Shown: positions 1 through 12,205 of the stretch, piece after piece
Layout: every line of letters starts with the position of its first letter
How positions within the stretch are numbered: position 1 is the stretch's first letter
Assembly (NCBI GenBank): GCA_023634235.1
Contig: JAMKCF010000055.1
Location: forward strand, 61,001-125,000
Length of the DNA: 64,000 nucleotides
From: Pisaster brevispinus
Taxonomy: Eukaryota; Echinodermata; Asteroidea; Forcipulatida; Asteriidae
Reading direction: 5' to 3'
Notes under the pieces: generated by a model
The model's input: the letters and a program-made list of their open reading frames with translations, nothing else
Told to the model about the DNA's origin: nothing
The model's database searches: none
Made by a program: the position numbers and the translations under genes

Positions 1-2652
1 ATAAATGCATAGCTTCTCAGTGGGCTATTTTATTTATGATAACCGGTACAGACAATTAATATCGTTTGTGATGTCAAACATTATATTGATAGTTAATAGC
101 TAATAATTGACAATAGAAACTATCCCAGCCAGCTGTTCGAACTATTCAACATGATGGTCTAAACATGAATAATTTGCAATTAAACTAAAATGCACAACAA
201 CAAAAAATTATATGTATGTGTAATCAAACTAAAATACATGTTCACTACGTGATGGTAAAAACAAAGATGCTTTGTTGTGATAAAACTATTTTTTTTTAAG
301 GTCTACAACGTTTAAAACGTGATGGTCGTGACATACGTTGTAGCTAAAGCGTACAGTCAACGTGTCTGCCACAACTCTAATACTTCATATTTTACATTAC
401 AAAAATACAACGTAATTACAAAGTGATCACCAAAATTTAGCCATTTCGTTTTAATTTTGGCAAAATACAACGTGCAGACAACGCGACTGCAACATCGGAT
501 ATACTACGTTTTAATAACACAAAACAAAATTGCAGGAACGTGCTCGTCACAACATAATTATTACGTTTTTATAGGACCAAAGTTTTACTTTTCCACAACG
601 TTGTTGCTTCAACTTAAATACTACTTTGTTATAACTATGTTGTGAAATGGTACGTGAAAACATTCCGGTAACGTTAACTGAGTTTACAATTTGCAACCAA
701 TGTACAATACAATGGTTGAAACTCATATTAAGATATGACGTTCTTGCAATGTGTCAAAACGTTGTCACCCCATCTACTGAATTGCTACCTTATGACAACG
801 CTGTGCAATGTTTTAACAATGTGTTGTGTAGCTTGGTTGCCTTGAAAACTAACCAATCGTGTACAACAGTGCTCTAAAAGGTATGAGGTTATTAAAAGCA
901 TATTACGTCTAATTTTCAAGTTGAAATCTAAGTCCTTGAATCTCACTATAAAGCGCGACATTATCAAAACGATAGTCACGTTTCATGGTGAATTTCATGG
1001 TGTTATGTTGTTCATAAGGTGTGACACATTCCTAATGCAAGTCATGCCTACCTCATACAAACTGTCTCCAACGATTACCGTAGATTTATTATTATTATTA
1101 TTTTTTTATTTTCTATTATAGGCAGTGTAAACTGTCGGTAATTTTCAAAGACCAGTATCCTCACTTGGTGTATCCCAACAGTTTAGTGCATTAAATAATA
1201 AACCTGTCAAAATTTGGGCTCAAAATGGCCATCGAAGTTGCAAAAAAAAAACAACGAAAGAATAGACCACCCTTGTCGTATAGAATTGTGTCCTTTCAGA
1301 TGCCTGTGAAAGGCTTCATATGGCTTTATGTCAGAACCTTTGTTCTGATTCATTTTGTTTTCTTTTTTCTTTTTTAATTACTTCTTCCTCATAAACTACA
1401 TAACTTCGAAGGTAGTGGTTTCTAAGAAAGTTTTATAATCTCAACAGCTCTCCAGTGCTCTTTACTGAGTATTAGTTCTTGTGGTCATTAATTTTAGGAG
1501 TAATTGATAAAGGTACACCCTCCTTCTAAGAGAAGTTTAACAAGTGGACCTGGTTTTTACTTACTTCTTCAAAGGCTCGGGTCTTCTCGGAATTACAAGT
1601 TTCTGTCATGAGATCAACGAAATTTGTGATTTTTGATCAAATCACACACATCGAAAGCTTTTGGTATTAACGCCGAAAAGGAGTTGTGTAATTTCGTTAT
1701 CAGAAAGCGTACTGTATATGGTAATTGTGAGCAGCATCCCGTGAAATCATTTCGTCCCAGGTAAGTTTCCCCGTTGATTAGAAATCAACAAACTTAATGT
1801 AGGCGTTACTGAATCTATATAACTCGCCTGCAGGTGACTTCTGAAAATTTGCTGAAGTGTCCATTTCAATGCTGCCCTCAAAACGGTCAGAAATGTGTTT
1901 GATACCCGCTGTCACCTCAATAAAAGTGGATAGACTCGACATTCTTAATGTAAAATATTGTAGAAGGCTTTGCCCAGTTTTCTCAACAAATAGACTCGAA
2001 TGAATTTCAATTGTCAAATGTAATATCTTTCTTTTTAATTTTGCCAACGAAATCAGCGTAACGTTGACACCAAAAAAAAGGAAAGAAAAAAGATGGCCCT
2101 ACCTTAAAATAGTACACTAATTGCATTATGACGCAGTGTTATGGGACCAAAATACATTCAATAAAAAAATTACATCCACAACAATGACTCAACGTAATTC
2201 AAGTCACAATAACACGCACTTATACATAGGCAATTTAGTTCTCGTGTAATGTAAACCACTTGTGCGTCAAAAAACGTAACCCCTAAAATTGGTTTTCCTG
2301 TTGGTTTGATCTTTTTTTTTCTCGAAAACTAGGAATTGCTAGGAAATCTGGTACAGGAGTTTGATATAAACAGCTTTACTTTCCCAAAAGCATTCATGCA
2401 CATCTCCGAATTGTGTTAGTTCATGTATTTGTTTATTTTTATTTATGTTATTATTATTCTTTTTTTTAATGCAATGTTTGCTTCTCATTGTTCTTTTTGT
2501 TTTTACTTTTTTATGATTTTCTTCGTTGAAAAAAGTAAAGCAAACATGTTCATATTTCTAGTCATGATACCCATGGACCCCGAAAACCGACTGGCGACCC
2601 GTAGGCCTGAATGTACATGTCTAGAGAAGATGTTGCAGAAATGTTACTTTTA
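1..2652. other. AT-rich stretch without a recognisable gene
   Basis: No open frame here resembles a known family or has matching splice sites. The first 900 bases contain many scattered copies of the words ACAACG and ACGTTG, probably an eroded repeat. A 89-codon minus-strand frame at 1778-2047 is open but unrecognised and lacks convincing exon borders. Confidence 0.5.
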
Positions 2653-2812
2653 GATGTGAGGGGATACCCAATTTTGGAAAGAAGAAAAAAACGCCATCAG
2701 GTAGGTATACTGGAAACCAAATCCACATGCAAGATTTCGCCGGTCTGGGATGGAATTTTAACCGGGGTTCACAGAAGTGAAAAGCATGGGAGAAACCACA
2801 GAGTCAACCCGA
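2653..2812 (-). repeat. tRNA-derived SINE, family B, copy 1
   Basis: Read on the minus strand, this has a tRNA-like head (a GTTGACTCTGTGGTTTCTCC region resembling an A box) and then a shared body with the phrase CTTGCATGTGGAT. The same order recurs at 18153-18320 (minus) and 44078-44265 (plus). In the plus-strand copy, GGTTTCAATCC resembles a B box. Three dispersed copies in both orientations fit a SINE. Confidence 0.6.
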
Positions 2813-4057
2813 ATGCTATTACGGACGCATAATGTGTCCACTTGTGAAAGGTAAGAGTTTTTTTTATAATTGTAAATATATACCTTCACACTTGCTTATT
2901 CACCAAAGAAATGTACACTTAAGTCCTCGCCATTTCTACAAAGTGATGTACCTAAAATAAAATAAAAGTTATGTATCTAAACAAAATATATTAAATAATA
3001 ATCACGAAGGTCCGGTTTGGATCGAAAGCTAAGGCCATCTCCCCTACTAATTTAATAATAATTATAATAATATTAATCATAATAATGATCTCAGACCTAA
3101 CTACTAACTATCCAATGCCGTGAATACCTTTCCTTTGTTTAAGGAGCAAAAAGGGAATACTTTTGTAAGAGTACAAAATATCATGACCGGCAAACTATAG
3201 AATTGCTACTGAAGACCATGTAACCTTTATCATCACATGTTTTCAAAACAGCATAAGAGCCTGGACTCCCTGCAGGCACAATTTGTACACAACTCAATGA
3301 AACGAAACACTAAATTGTATCATTCTATGGTAATTGCATCGTCTAATTTTGTCCACTTTTAATATTCACGTAGAACAAAGGGCCGATCTTTGAAACTTGA
3401 AAATTATGACACAAAATTTAAAATTTCCCATTTGACCATGAGTCTGGTATATCGCCTGCCGGGTAATGCTTTGGAATGTACAAGGTCACTGTTTTTGTAA
3501 ACAAAGGTTAAATTTGCCTATTATCCCAATAATAGAGCCTTGACACCTGCTGTTTATTACCGAGCAATATTTATTTTATCGCCTATATAAATGTACGCTA
3601 TTTAAAAGGGAATGTGAGAAAATCGGTAAAAAGGTGCAGCTTAGCCTGTTATGTATTTTCATTTTATTTTTCGTTAGTAACGAATACATTAATTTATTTG
3701 AGTAGTTCTAATATACAAGAAGAAGATCACAACATACTTTGATAGAAAAATGATAGAAACTTTATGGCGCTGTCCATCTCATTGACACAACACTGTTGAC
3801 TATAGATTATAGCATCAAACCGTAAAAGTGTTTTTACATGTTTCATGGGTTTGGTCTACGTCTGGGTATTATATTCGTGTTTTGTCATGTTGACGGCGGT
3901 AGTTGAGGACCAGATGAACCGGTTTACAAATGTGTCACAAAAGGTTTGTTTTTTTAGGGAAGACCGCGAAGTTTGTTTTTCAAATCCTCTTTGTGTGAGC
4001 AGATTATTTAAGTCAAAGAGAAATCATCGTGTTTGGAAAGTACATCATGTGTCGCCA
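2813..4057. other. non-coding, repeat fragments
   Basis: No gene is seen. At 3005-3045 there is a GAAGGTCCGGTTTGG...CGAAAGCTAAG phrase that recurs at 28777-28810 and looks like the 3' tail of a retroposon, here followed by an AAT-rich stretch. Around 3440-3520 a segment shares wording with 43120-43190 (AATGTACAAGGTCACT), another dispersed repeat. Confidence 0.4.
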
Positions 4058-4630
4058 ACATTGCCAATGCCAAGCATTGTATTGATTCACAGATTGTATA
4101 GCAGTACAGAAACTGTAGTTATCACAGCTATCGCTGATATCCATGATTTAAAATGATCCAGCTGAACAGTCACAGAGAGTTTACGAATATTACTTTTTCA
4201 ACCATACCTTATTTACGTTGATATTGATCCGTTGATAAAGTACATTATATATTATCGAGATTAACAAAACCATGCCGTTTATTGAGTCAAAGATTGTAGC
4301 AGGATAGAAACTGTTCTTGTTTGCGTTACTGTTGATGAGTCGTATCTTGATTTAAATTGAACCAGCAAAACAGTAACAGAAGGTTCGCGATCGTTTACTT
4401 TATAATTGTATTTTATCTACGTTGATGTACGACTCTAACCCGTTGTCTTTGCCAATATTAACAATACCATGCCTTATATTGATTCATAGACTGTAAATCT
4501 ACAGAAACTGTTATATTTATCTTACCTTCACGCTGATGAACCGTGTGTTGATTAAAAATTATTAAGCGTAAACAGTCACATCGGGTTTGCGCACATTACC
4601 GTTTCAATCGTACATGTTGATTCAATGAAT
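4058..4630. repeat. three diverged tandem units of about 190 bp
   Basis: Units begin near 4058, 4258 and 4450. Each carries, in order, a CCATGCC/CCAAGCATT segment, an ATTGATTCA-like segment, AGAAACTGT, a CTGATG segment, a run with AACAGT.ACA, and a TACGTTGAT-like end. The 103-codon plus-strand frame that overlaps the first unit (3845-4156) is probably fortuitous. Confidence 0.55.
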
Positions 4631-5117
4631 TTACCACAAAGAACTTACACAAGCAGCGGCTGCAACAGTCCTATGGACAGACTTTGTCATGTGTTGTTTA
4701 TGACTGCTCTACCTAAGCAGGCGGATCAATTAAATCTATCAATTATGCGGGTTGAATGATTACCTGCATACACAAATAACTTCATTCCTGTAGATACCAT
4801 TAAAAAATAGTAATTATAACTGCTATAAATAAAAGTATGCAATGTATTTTGCATTGTGGTATCATTGCTCATTTGTGTGTGTATATATTACCGTAACGGT
4901 AACTTTTACCTGTTGGTACTTTATAAAGACATATTCATCTTTTTATTTTTCTTAATTTGTGTTTTAATTTATTGGGAAAAACTCACATCTTGTCCACTAA
5001 TCTTCAAAACTTGGTTGGGAGGGAAGAGCAAAACATTAAAAAATGTAATAATGATAGAATGAAAACCCACCCGCTGAAATGCAATGGGCACAGACTGTTT
5101 TGTAACTGACAGGCGTC

Positions 5118-5176
5118 ATAAAAATAATTGGCTGTATAATGAGATAATATCTCATTATACAGCCCATTATTTTTAT
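5118..5176. repeat. near-perfect inverted repeat (29-bp arms)
   Basis: Two arms of about 29 bases meet at position 5147 with one mismatch and essentially no spacer (the centre is GAGATA-A-TATCTC). The flanks are very AT-rich. It could form a cruciform or a long RNA hairpin and is probably the core of a small palindromic transposon. Confidence 0.7.
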
Positions 5177-5534
5177 AATATATATATTATATATTTTTAG
5201 AAAAGAATCTTGTACAATGAGATACATTTTTAGAACATCATCTTGTAAAGAAAATGGGAATCGTTACTTCGTATAAAATCATTTAAATGTGCACAATTGA
5301 TACTGCACAGGAAAATGTGCAAGAAAAAAATGTACGTTGTATCAACTGGTTTAAAAGGCGCCGAAGGAACCTAAACGTTATTGCCTGCACAGAACTTTGA
5401 AAAGTACTGAGAATACAGTGCTTAATACACATCGGTGTAAGTGTACAAACCAAGTTATATTCTTTATCACCGATGAAAAAAAAACTTCAGGAACAAATAC
5501 AAAAATGCAAGGTTTCAGCTCGCTGGCGCATTTT

Positions 5535-7376
5535 GTTTGTACAAATCACGTAAAACTGCACATTTAAGGTGATGTCGTGTGACAATTGAGTGTTGTCATT
5601 AGACCAGGATCTCAAATTTCGGATGTTTCACATGCCAGCTTGAATACATGCAAACTTTCAGCTTGAGCACGCATTTTTCCTGTCAGTACAGGTAGATCAT
5701 GTAACACTGCACCTTTAAAAGGCAACGTCACGTGACATTTGACGAAGACATTAGAAAGTTACTTAAATTTCGGATGTTCCACATCCCAGCTTAAATAATG
5801 CACGGTTTCAGCTTAATTTACTTCACGTCATGTGAAACTTTATGATGTCATGATGACACTGTTTATAAAAAAGATGCTTTCTGTATTGTGAGGCTAGGGT
5901 GCTTTGCGGTGCTGTTACTGTTTTGTGGTGTGCTAGCAAACTAAACACTTCAGCAAAAGTCCGAAAATGCACACGATCAAGCCTAACATTTGATTGTTGA
6001 CGAGGTTTTTGCATGGACGGCTGTTTTAGAGACGAACAGCGCGAAATGGCAAATCAGGCTGCGTGCACCTTGAACAGAGACTAGACTGCGCATGTTTGGT
6101 GGACTTTGAGCCTTGTGGCCAATGGAGCCACCAACAGCCAGCTACCGTATGCTGTTGGATTGGAAACATTTAATGTACGTGTTTTTAGTGCAGATGTTTT
6201 CTTGTGCTTTAATTGCGGGTCAATACGTGGGGTTTAACGTCCGATTTCGACCAGAAGTTAAAGTCAACCTGTTATCATCTCTGTGCAAACATTTGAAAAG
6301 GCTCAAGGTACTATAATAAACTTGTATTTACAGTAGTTTGGCACCTTATGATGTCAGCATGACGTCACAACCAATTCAGTATGTGCTAAACATATTCTAA
6401 CTACACGCAAAGTTTCAAATTGATCGAAGGTTCGCAACTATGCAACTGTTTGCAGTCAGAGCTAGTCGAGAACAAAAGAAAAAATAAAAATAAACAAAGC
6501 TAGCATTTAATGTTTGTCAAAACAAACACTAGGTATTCGGTATCATTTGGGTCAGTGTTGTTTGAATGCGTGAACAGATGAAAAGATTGTTGATTGCTTT
6601 TGAAATATAAAAAAACCAAGTAATTCAAACTGCACATTTAAGGTGACGTCACGTGACATTTGATGACATCAATAGCACAGGATCTTAATCGGATGATACA
6701 TATCCCGGCTTGAATACATGCAAGGTTTTAGCTTATAATCACGCATTTTTTTCCTGTAAATATAAATCTTTGAAAAATGCACATTTAAGGTAACGGCACG
6801 TGATGCTTGATGACGTCATAATGACACTATTTAAAAAAAAGTATCTTATGTGAGGCTAAAATACTTTGGCAAAAGTTTTTAAACCGCACACGATCAAGCC
6901 TAACGATGCATTGCTAACAAGGTTTGCATGGACGGCTGTTTTAAAGACTAACAAAGCGTAATGCCAATTCAGGTTGCGTGAACCGTGAACAGAGACTAGA
7001 CTGTGCAGGTGTGATGGACTTTGAACCATGTGGTCAATGGAGTGCAACAGACAGCCACCGAGGCGCTGGGTTAGATATGGTAGTGTTTCCAGCGCAGTTC
7101 TTTCCACGCGGTTTAAATGCGGGCCAATACATACGTAGGCTTTAACGTTCGAATTCAATCAAAAGTTAAGATCAAACTGGTATCATCTCTGTGTAAAAGT
7201 TTGAGAAGGCACAAGGTCCTACAACTTGATGTAAACATTTTGACTTAAGTATGAGTCGTTCTTGAGATATACATTTTTCGCAACTGTGCATTTGCTTGCG
7301 GTCGAGTAGAAAAAAAAGATAAACAAATAAATACACAAATTTGTAAAAAAGAGTTTTAAAAAAACGACAAAAACAA
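5535..7376. repeat. duplicated repeat block (three related copies)
   Basis: A segment with CACATTTAAGGTGA then CACGTGACATTTGA, a GGATG...CACATCCCAGCTTGAATACATGCA phrase and a TTTCAGCTT phrase occurs at about 5545-5690, 5695-5830 and 6630-6830. The last two continue into a longer shared tail: GAGGCTA, CACACGATCAAGCCTAAC, GCATGGACGGCTGTTTTA, AACAGAGACTAGACTG, TATCATCTCTGTG. This makes a direct duplication of roughly 600-700 bp (about 5695-6480 against 6630-7320). Open frames in it are weak and interrupted, so I read it as a duplicated mobile or satellite unit. Confidence 0.65.
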
Positions 7377-7377
7377 A

Positions 7378-7669
7378 AGGTGTTCGGCTGATGCCCGAAC
7401 AACTGAAAAAAAAAATAATAATACAAAATAAAAACAATAAGTGTTCGGCTGTTGCCCAAACAACTAAAAAAACACGAACAATAACAATAGGTGTTCTGTG
7501 GTTGCCCAAAAAACATCTAATAAAAAAAACAGAACAAAAGTATTAGGTGTTCCGAGCGTTGCTCCGAACACTTTAAAAAACGAGCACAAACAATAGGTGT
7601 TAGGCTTTTGCCTGAACACCTAAACAAATGAACAGAAACAATAGGTGTTCGGCTGTTGCCCGAACACCT
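7378..7669. repeat. array of six short hairpins
   Basis: Six units start at 7378, 7440, 7489, 7545, 7595 and 7643 (spacing 48-62 bp), separated by A-rich linkers. The type unit is AGGTGTTCGG, a short loop, then CCGAACACCT. Inner stem sequences differ between units while pairing is kept: GGC/GCC in units 1, 2 and 6, AGGC/GCCT in unit 5, GAGC/GCTC in unit 4. Unit 3 is the most decayed. The array directly follows the duplicated block at 5535-7376. Confidence 0.75.
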
Positions 7670-10600
7670 AATAAATTATAAGAGTTACATGTTTTTAAAC
7701 TTATTCGTCGGTTTGTTGACGTGATGTATGTAACCCTTACCAAAATGTGATCTTATGGCTACTAGTGTATTTTGCTTTTACAAAATATAATTTTTATTAC
7801 ATAATGTATTTTTTTTATTTACTATTTTTTATTATTATTACACATGTGCTTGTGTGTTTATTTCCCTCGAGTGCAATTTTTTTTCTAGCAATGGCGACCC
7901 TTTGTTTACCAGTGGTTACTATAAGCCAGGCTATTCAGCTGGTCATTTAAACTCCTGTTGATCAGTTGTTCTTTGATCTTCACCTACTGTCCAGTCAAGT
8001 ATGTTTTTAGTCGTCCACCTTCTTGGAGGGTGTGGACATTTTGATTAAGTCTGGTTTTGGTTAAGGGAGCGTATGTCAGTGAAGACCCACAAAAGCCTTC
8101 CTGTGATTAAACAGTTAAACCTGTGCTTCTTAATCCACGCCCACATGTTCACAGCTTCCCCAAGCAGCGAAGTCGTCAATATGTATATGTCTCTCACTTC
8201 CGCTGTTTCCAAATGGACCAATCAACTACAGAGCCATGGGTGGTAATTTCCTAATTGTGCATTGAGGATAAAAGTTGATCTTAATTGAGCACTCCACCAT
8301 AATGTCATTCGTTCGAGCAGGACGTGTCTCATTATAGCTCTTCAGTTTTCTCCTCAAGTGCTTGTCCATACCGCTTCTTCAAGCACTCCATAATCTTTAA
8401 GACATTTGCTCTTTAAACATAAGAGTTGGCTCCCTATTTAAGGCGAGTTTAATTTGTATTTGTTAATATCTTGAAATTAGGGATTTTTAGCAAGGTTTTT
8501 AAAGTTAAGTTTATTTCATATAATTGAGTTCAGAGACAGTCGTGTTTATACATGATCATTAACTATTGTATTTTTGTAAGTTTTCTGAACAATTTGTTTG
8601 GCTTTTGATGTTTTTGAGGAGAGACCTATTTTCTGTCTCTTGATATTTGAGGGAAAAAATGAAATCTTCATATTTTTCTAGCGTTTGTATTCTTAATTTT
8701 GTGTTATATTTGTTACATGCTACGTAACAATGGAAGAATAGTTTCCCATGTATTAAATTTATCCTTTTCCATGTGATGTGTAGTGAATCTTGTTTAGCTT
8801 GAGTAATTTACCAACAAGTATTTAAGATGAACATCCTGAGCACTGGAAAAACGTTAGTCCAATGAATCTTTTGTTTTCGCAAAGAGTGTTTTGATGATGG
8901 CATGGACCACTTGCTTTTTCGGAGTCGAGGTCAAGATGCCGAGATCGCCCATCCAGTACATGTAAGACCGATGCCACAACCCACAGGTGTGAGACATATT
9001 TATATCTATCTTTGATGTCTGGTGTGATGATTATGTCACCTACCAGTGTCTATCCGTGAAGGTCGTCCACCGAAGATCAGACCCAGACTGCGCGTCTAAA
9101 TATAGTTTTTAATTGGCTCCTTTTCTATATTTAATGAGCGCATTTTGTATTATTTTAAAAATGTCAGGATCCTAACCATTGTAAAGTTTATAATTTTATT
9201 GAATTCTTTTGATTAGCAATTTATCTCTGAAATAAATTAGAAATACCTGTTTAGTGCATTATATATTGAATTCTCTAACTTGGTTTATTGCAAAGAGGGT
9301 GTTGTTTATTAATTTCGGTGCCCGCTACTTTTGAATGTTAGCCTAGAGTTACTTTCATTATAATACACAGTATCGTAACAATAGTATGTAGTCTTATTAA
9401 CTCATGTGGGTCTATAGTCCAAACATTAGATCCCTGTACTGGTGACGTCACCGCATTGCTTAAGTGCTGTAACTGGGTAGTGCATTTCCGACACAATGAT
9501 TTCCCCATTCTTCTTGATAAACAAGCTGTGACGTCAACAATGATAAGCTGTATTGACTCGATAAAAAGTTCTTTAAAATGGTAATATTTTGAAGAAGAAT
9601 AATAATATTGATAGTAATATTGGAAAGACTTGTACAACAGAGTTTATATAAAATAAGTATGCAATAGCTTAACATTCCATGAGAACATTTTGCCTTCTTC
9701 AGAGAAGTAGCCAAAAACCAAAATGAATAAAATATTATTTTATCCATATATTTCATACAATCCTATATACTTTGCAAGCTACAATTTAGGTGCACTAAAT
9801 AATCCTCAATGTTAATTCCTTTCTCCCGATCTCTATTCACTATGTTATACACACATGCATTGCATCTCACCGTTGGTATGTGTACAAAACAGTTTCATGC
9901 ACAATAATGTTTCAGAAACTGTTTTGGGCACAAATTATTCATAAATTCTGATCAATCATAGTTTCTTAGTCCAAATGTAAGTAACGACCATTGGATTAAT
10001 TTAATATCAAGTAATCGTTCAACTTACAATATCACCAAGGCGCTGTACGACAGTACCGAGGCAATATCCCCCAAAAGGAATAAACGTCAGTAGCACATAG
10101 TTGATTATTATAATTTTTTTTTTTTTTTTTTTGACAGATCTACCCGCTACAGGTGGCACCAGAATTACCACATAATCGATTATCCTTGAAAATGTGCGAA
10201 TGTTTATATAGAACGTAGTCAAATGGATAAAAGGTACCTGGGATTTATGCTGCCACCTAGTGTCTAAAAGATATCTATTTTATCGACAAAACTATTTGAG
10301 TGGTTGTTATTGGATTTTTATTATTCAGTTGAAATTGAATTCCGTACCTGTAAAATGTGGAAAATTTATGAAATCTACCCATCTAATCCTAATATTAATA
10401 TGGAGTAATTAAAACCCAAAAGACGAATAATATACTAATTTACTTAATATAACAATGAACGACAAACGATTGGTAATAAATAATTTTATATTCCACTACC
10501 TGTTCTCGGGGTAGCTGTTGCCCACAGTCAAAAGGAAAACGCGCTCTCTGCATTAATCAATCAATATTAGAATTAGAGGGCGTACAAAACCACGTGACAT

Positions 10601-11177
10601 GGGCTGACAAGAGGCAATGCTTTTACCATCGAGATAATGGCGCTGACCCATCCCATAACACAGTTCATGCACCAGTTCACACAAGCATTCTATTGTTTGC
10701 ATCCCTGTAGAGACATCTTTTGTTCTGTCCTTTGTCCCTGTAGTTAAGAACCTCCCATAGACTTTGTACACAAAATTCCTTGTGGAGCACCCCAGTCTTT
10801 AGAATTCCCCTATGGAGACCCTTTGTTTTCCCTTTTTCTGTTTTGTTCTCGGTCTCCATAAGGTAGTGAATATGAAATCAGCCAACATTTTGTAATGGGA
10901 AATGTGTATATAAATTTGTCCATAGAAATTCAAACCCATGATGAGTCAAGCACGGTTACGGGTGTTTTAACGCTGCACATGAAGCGTGGACCTCAGAACA
11001 AAAGAGGTCCACATAATGTATAGGGACGTGGAACATTATGTGGGCTTACTCACGTCCACACAGTTTTTATTTTATACTGTTAAAGAATAGGAGTTTCATT
11101 AAGTGTTCAGAACAAAGGAAGGCCCACAGACTGAAACAGAGAGCTGTGTGTGTAATTAGAAACTATACCAAGCTCTA
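7670..11177. other. no gene recognised
   Basis: I see no conserved coding exon, RNA gene or large repeat in this stretch. It contains homopolymer runs (a T run at about 10115-10132) and scattered short frames with no family signal. A possible poly(A) signal for the minus-strand channel gene (AATAAA on minus) lies at 11066-11071. Confidence 0.4.
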
Positions 11178-11577
11178 TTAAAAGGAAGGTATACGTTTGG
11201 TAATGACTCAATAAAATATAAATTGACAATCAAAATCTTACTTGGTAAGAAGTACAGCAGCTTTGGATAGTATAATGCATTTTGAGAAACTTTTCACTTC
11301 GAAGTACTGCGGTTATGGAAAAATATACCACTTTTTGTACCCCAAAATTTGAATCTGAGAAGCGTTACGGCCGTAACGCGTCTCAGATCGTGCATTCCTA
11401 TAGGGAATAATCTTCCTGCGTGGAAATATTCGCTCCGGTTTTTCGGTGATGTCTCAAAAACGCGACCACCTGTTGAAGTGAACTTTTCACAGGTTAGTTT
11501 TAGTGTATATACCTACATTTATATAGGATTAAAACAATCAACGGTTCCAAAAAACCAAAGGTATACTTTGCTTTTAA
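11178..11577. repeat. MITE A, copy 1 (about 400 bp)
   Basis: The ends are imperfect inverted repeats: AAGGTATACGTTTGGTA on the left, and ACCAAAGGTATACTTT on the right. An internal palindrome (CTGAGAAGCGTTACGG and its complement, centred near 11370) is followed by a conserved GTGCATTCCTAT..GG.ATAATCTTCCTGC segment. Copies lie at 57621-57957 and 62354-62758, in the trehalase introns. This copy sits about 45 bp past the stop codon of the TRPC gene, so it is probably part of that gene's 3' UTR. Confidence 0.75.
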
Positions 11578-11622
11578 ATAACTCTCTGGTTAAGCCCAAA
11601 ATTTCGCAAAATAAATACATTT

Positions 11623-12205
11623 TTAAAACCGCCATTGTCTTTTCTTTGGTAAAACCAACGGCAGGGATTGCTTTCTTTTATAACGTTTAGGTTTAATGCC
11701 ACGATTTGGTGCCCCTTTCTTGACATCCGGGTCTACTTCTGCTGACTCCGACTTCGTTGAAAGCCTTCTTCTTGAAGAAGAGCTGGGGTTGGTGAATGGA
11801 GAGGGACGTGTATCCAAAGGCATCGGTGATGTGTTGGTTGTAGAGGATGACGCCTGGGGCGTAACTTCAAATGACTTGTTGGGCGATGGGACCCTAGATG
11901 AATCGGAGGGTCGAGTTGTCATAGAGACTACGGGTAACACAGGAGGCTCGTCCGGTGCAACTTGGGAAAGATGGGGTCCGGTGGTGGAAGAATCTCCAAG
12001 TGACTGTGGAAGGACTTCCATGTCAGTCAGGGTTGTGTGAAACTCATCTGATCGTTCAATGTTATCCAGGACAATCGATCCAATTGTGGCAGTCCTCTCA
12101 GCGATGATTGGGACTAGGGCTGACTTCTGTCTGAGTTGAAGGCATACATTTCTCGTTTTCTTCAATGTGTCAAGCATCTCAGAGCATCTCTTTAAGGTTT
12201 CATAC
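11623..12205 (-). CDS. TRPC exon 13 (C-terminal tail and stop)
   Basis: AG+G restores Arg, giving AFRYETLKRCSEMLDTLKKT, matching the ..LRYELLEE.. coiled coil of TRPCs. Then follows a 130-residue tail rich in Ser, Pro and Thr, ending in basic clusters KPKRYKRKQ and PKKRQWRF before TAA at 11623-11625. Nothing in the tail matches a PDZ-binding end. Confidence 0.88.

Noticed and set aside
1..900. regular ACAACG/ACGTTG words as a regulatory array
   Set aside because: Spacing is irregular and both orientations mix; more likely an eroded repeat.
3845..4156. 103-codon plus-strand frame
   Set aside because: It runs into the first unit of an old tandem repeat; the other units are full of stops in the same frame.
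7172..7516. two overlapping Phe-rich minus-strand frames
   Set aside because: They translate the A-rich linkers of the hairpin array.
7378..7669. CRISPR array
   Set aside because: Units are imperfect hairpins with A-rich linkers rather than unique spacers, in an animal genome.
11696..12040. 114-codon plus-strand frame
   Set aside because: It lies antisense to TRPC exon 13 and mirrors its Ser/Pro-rich codons.
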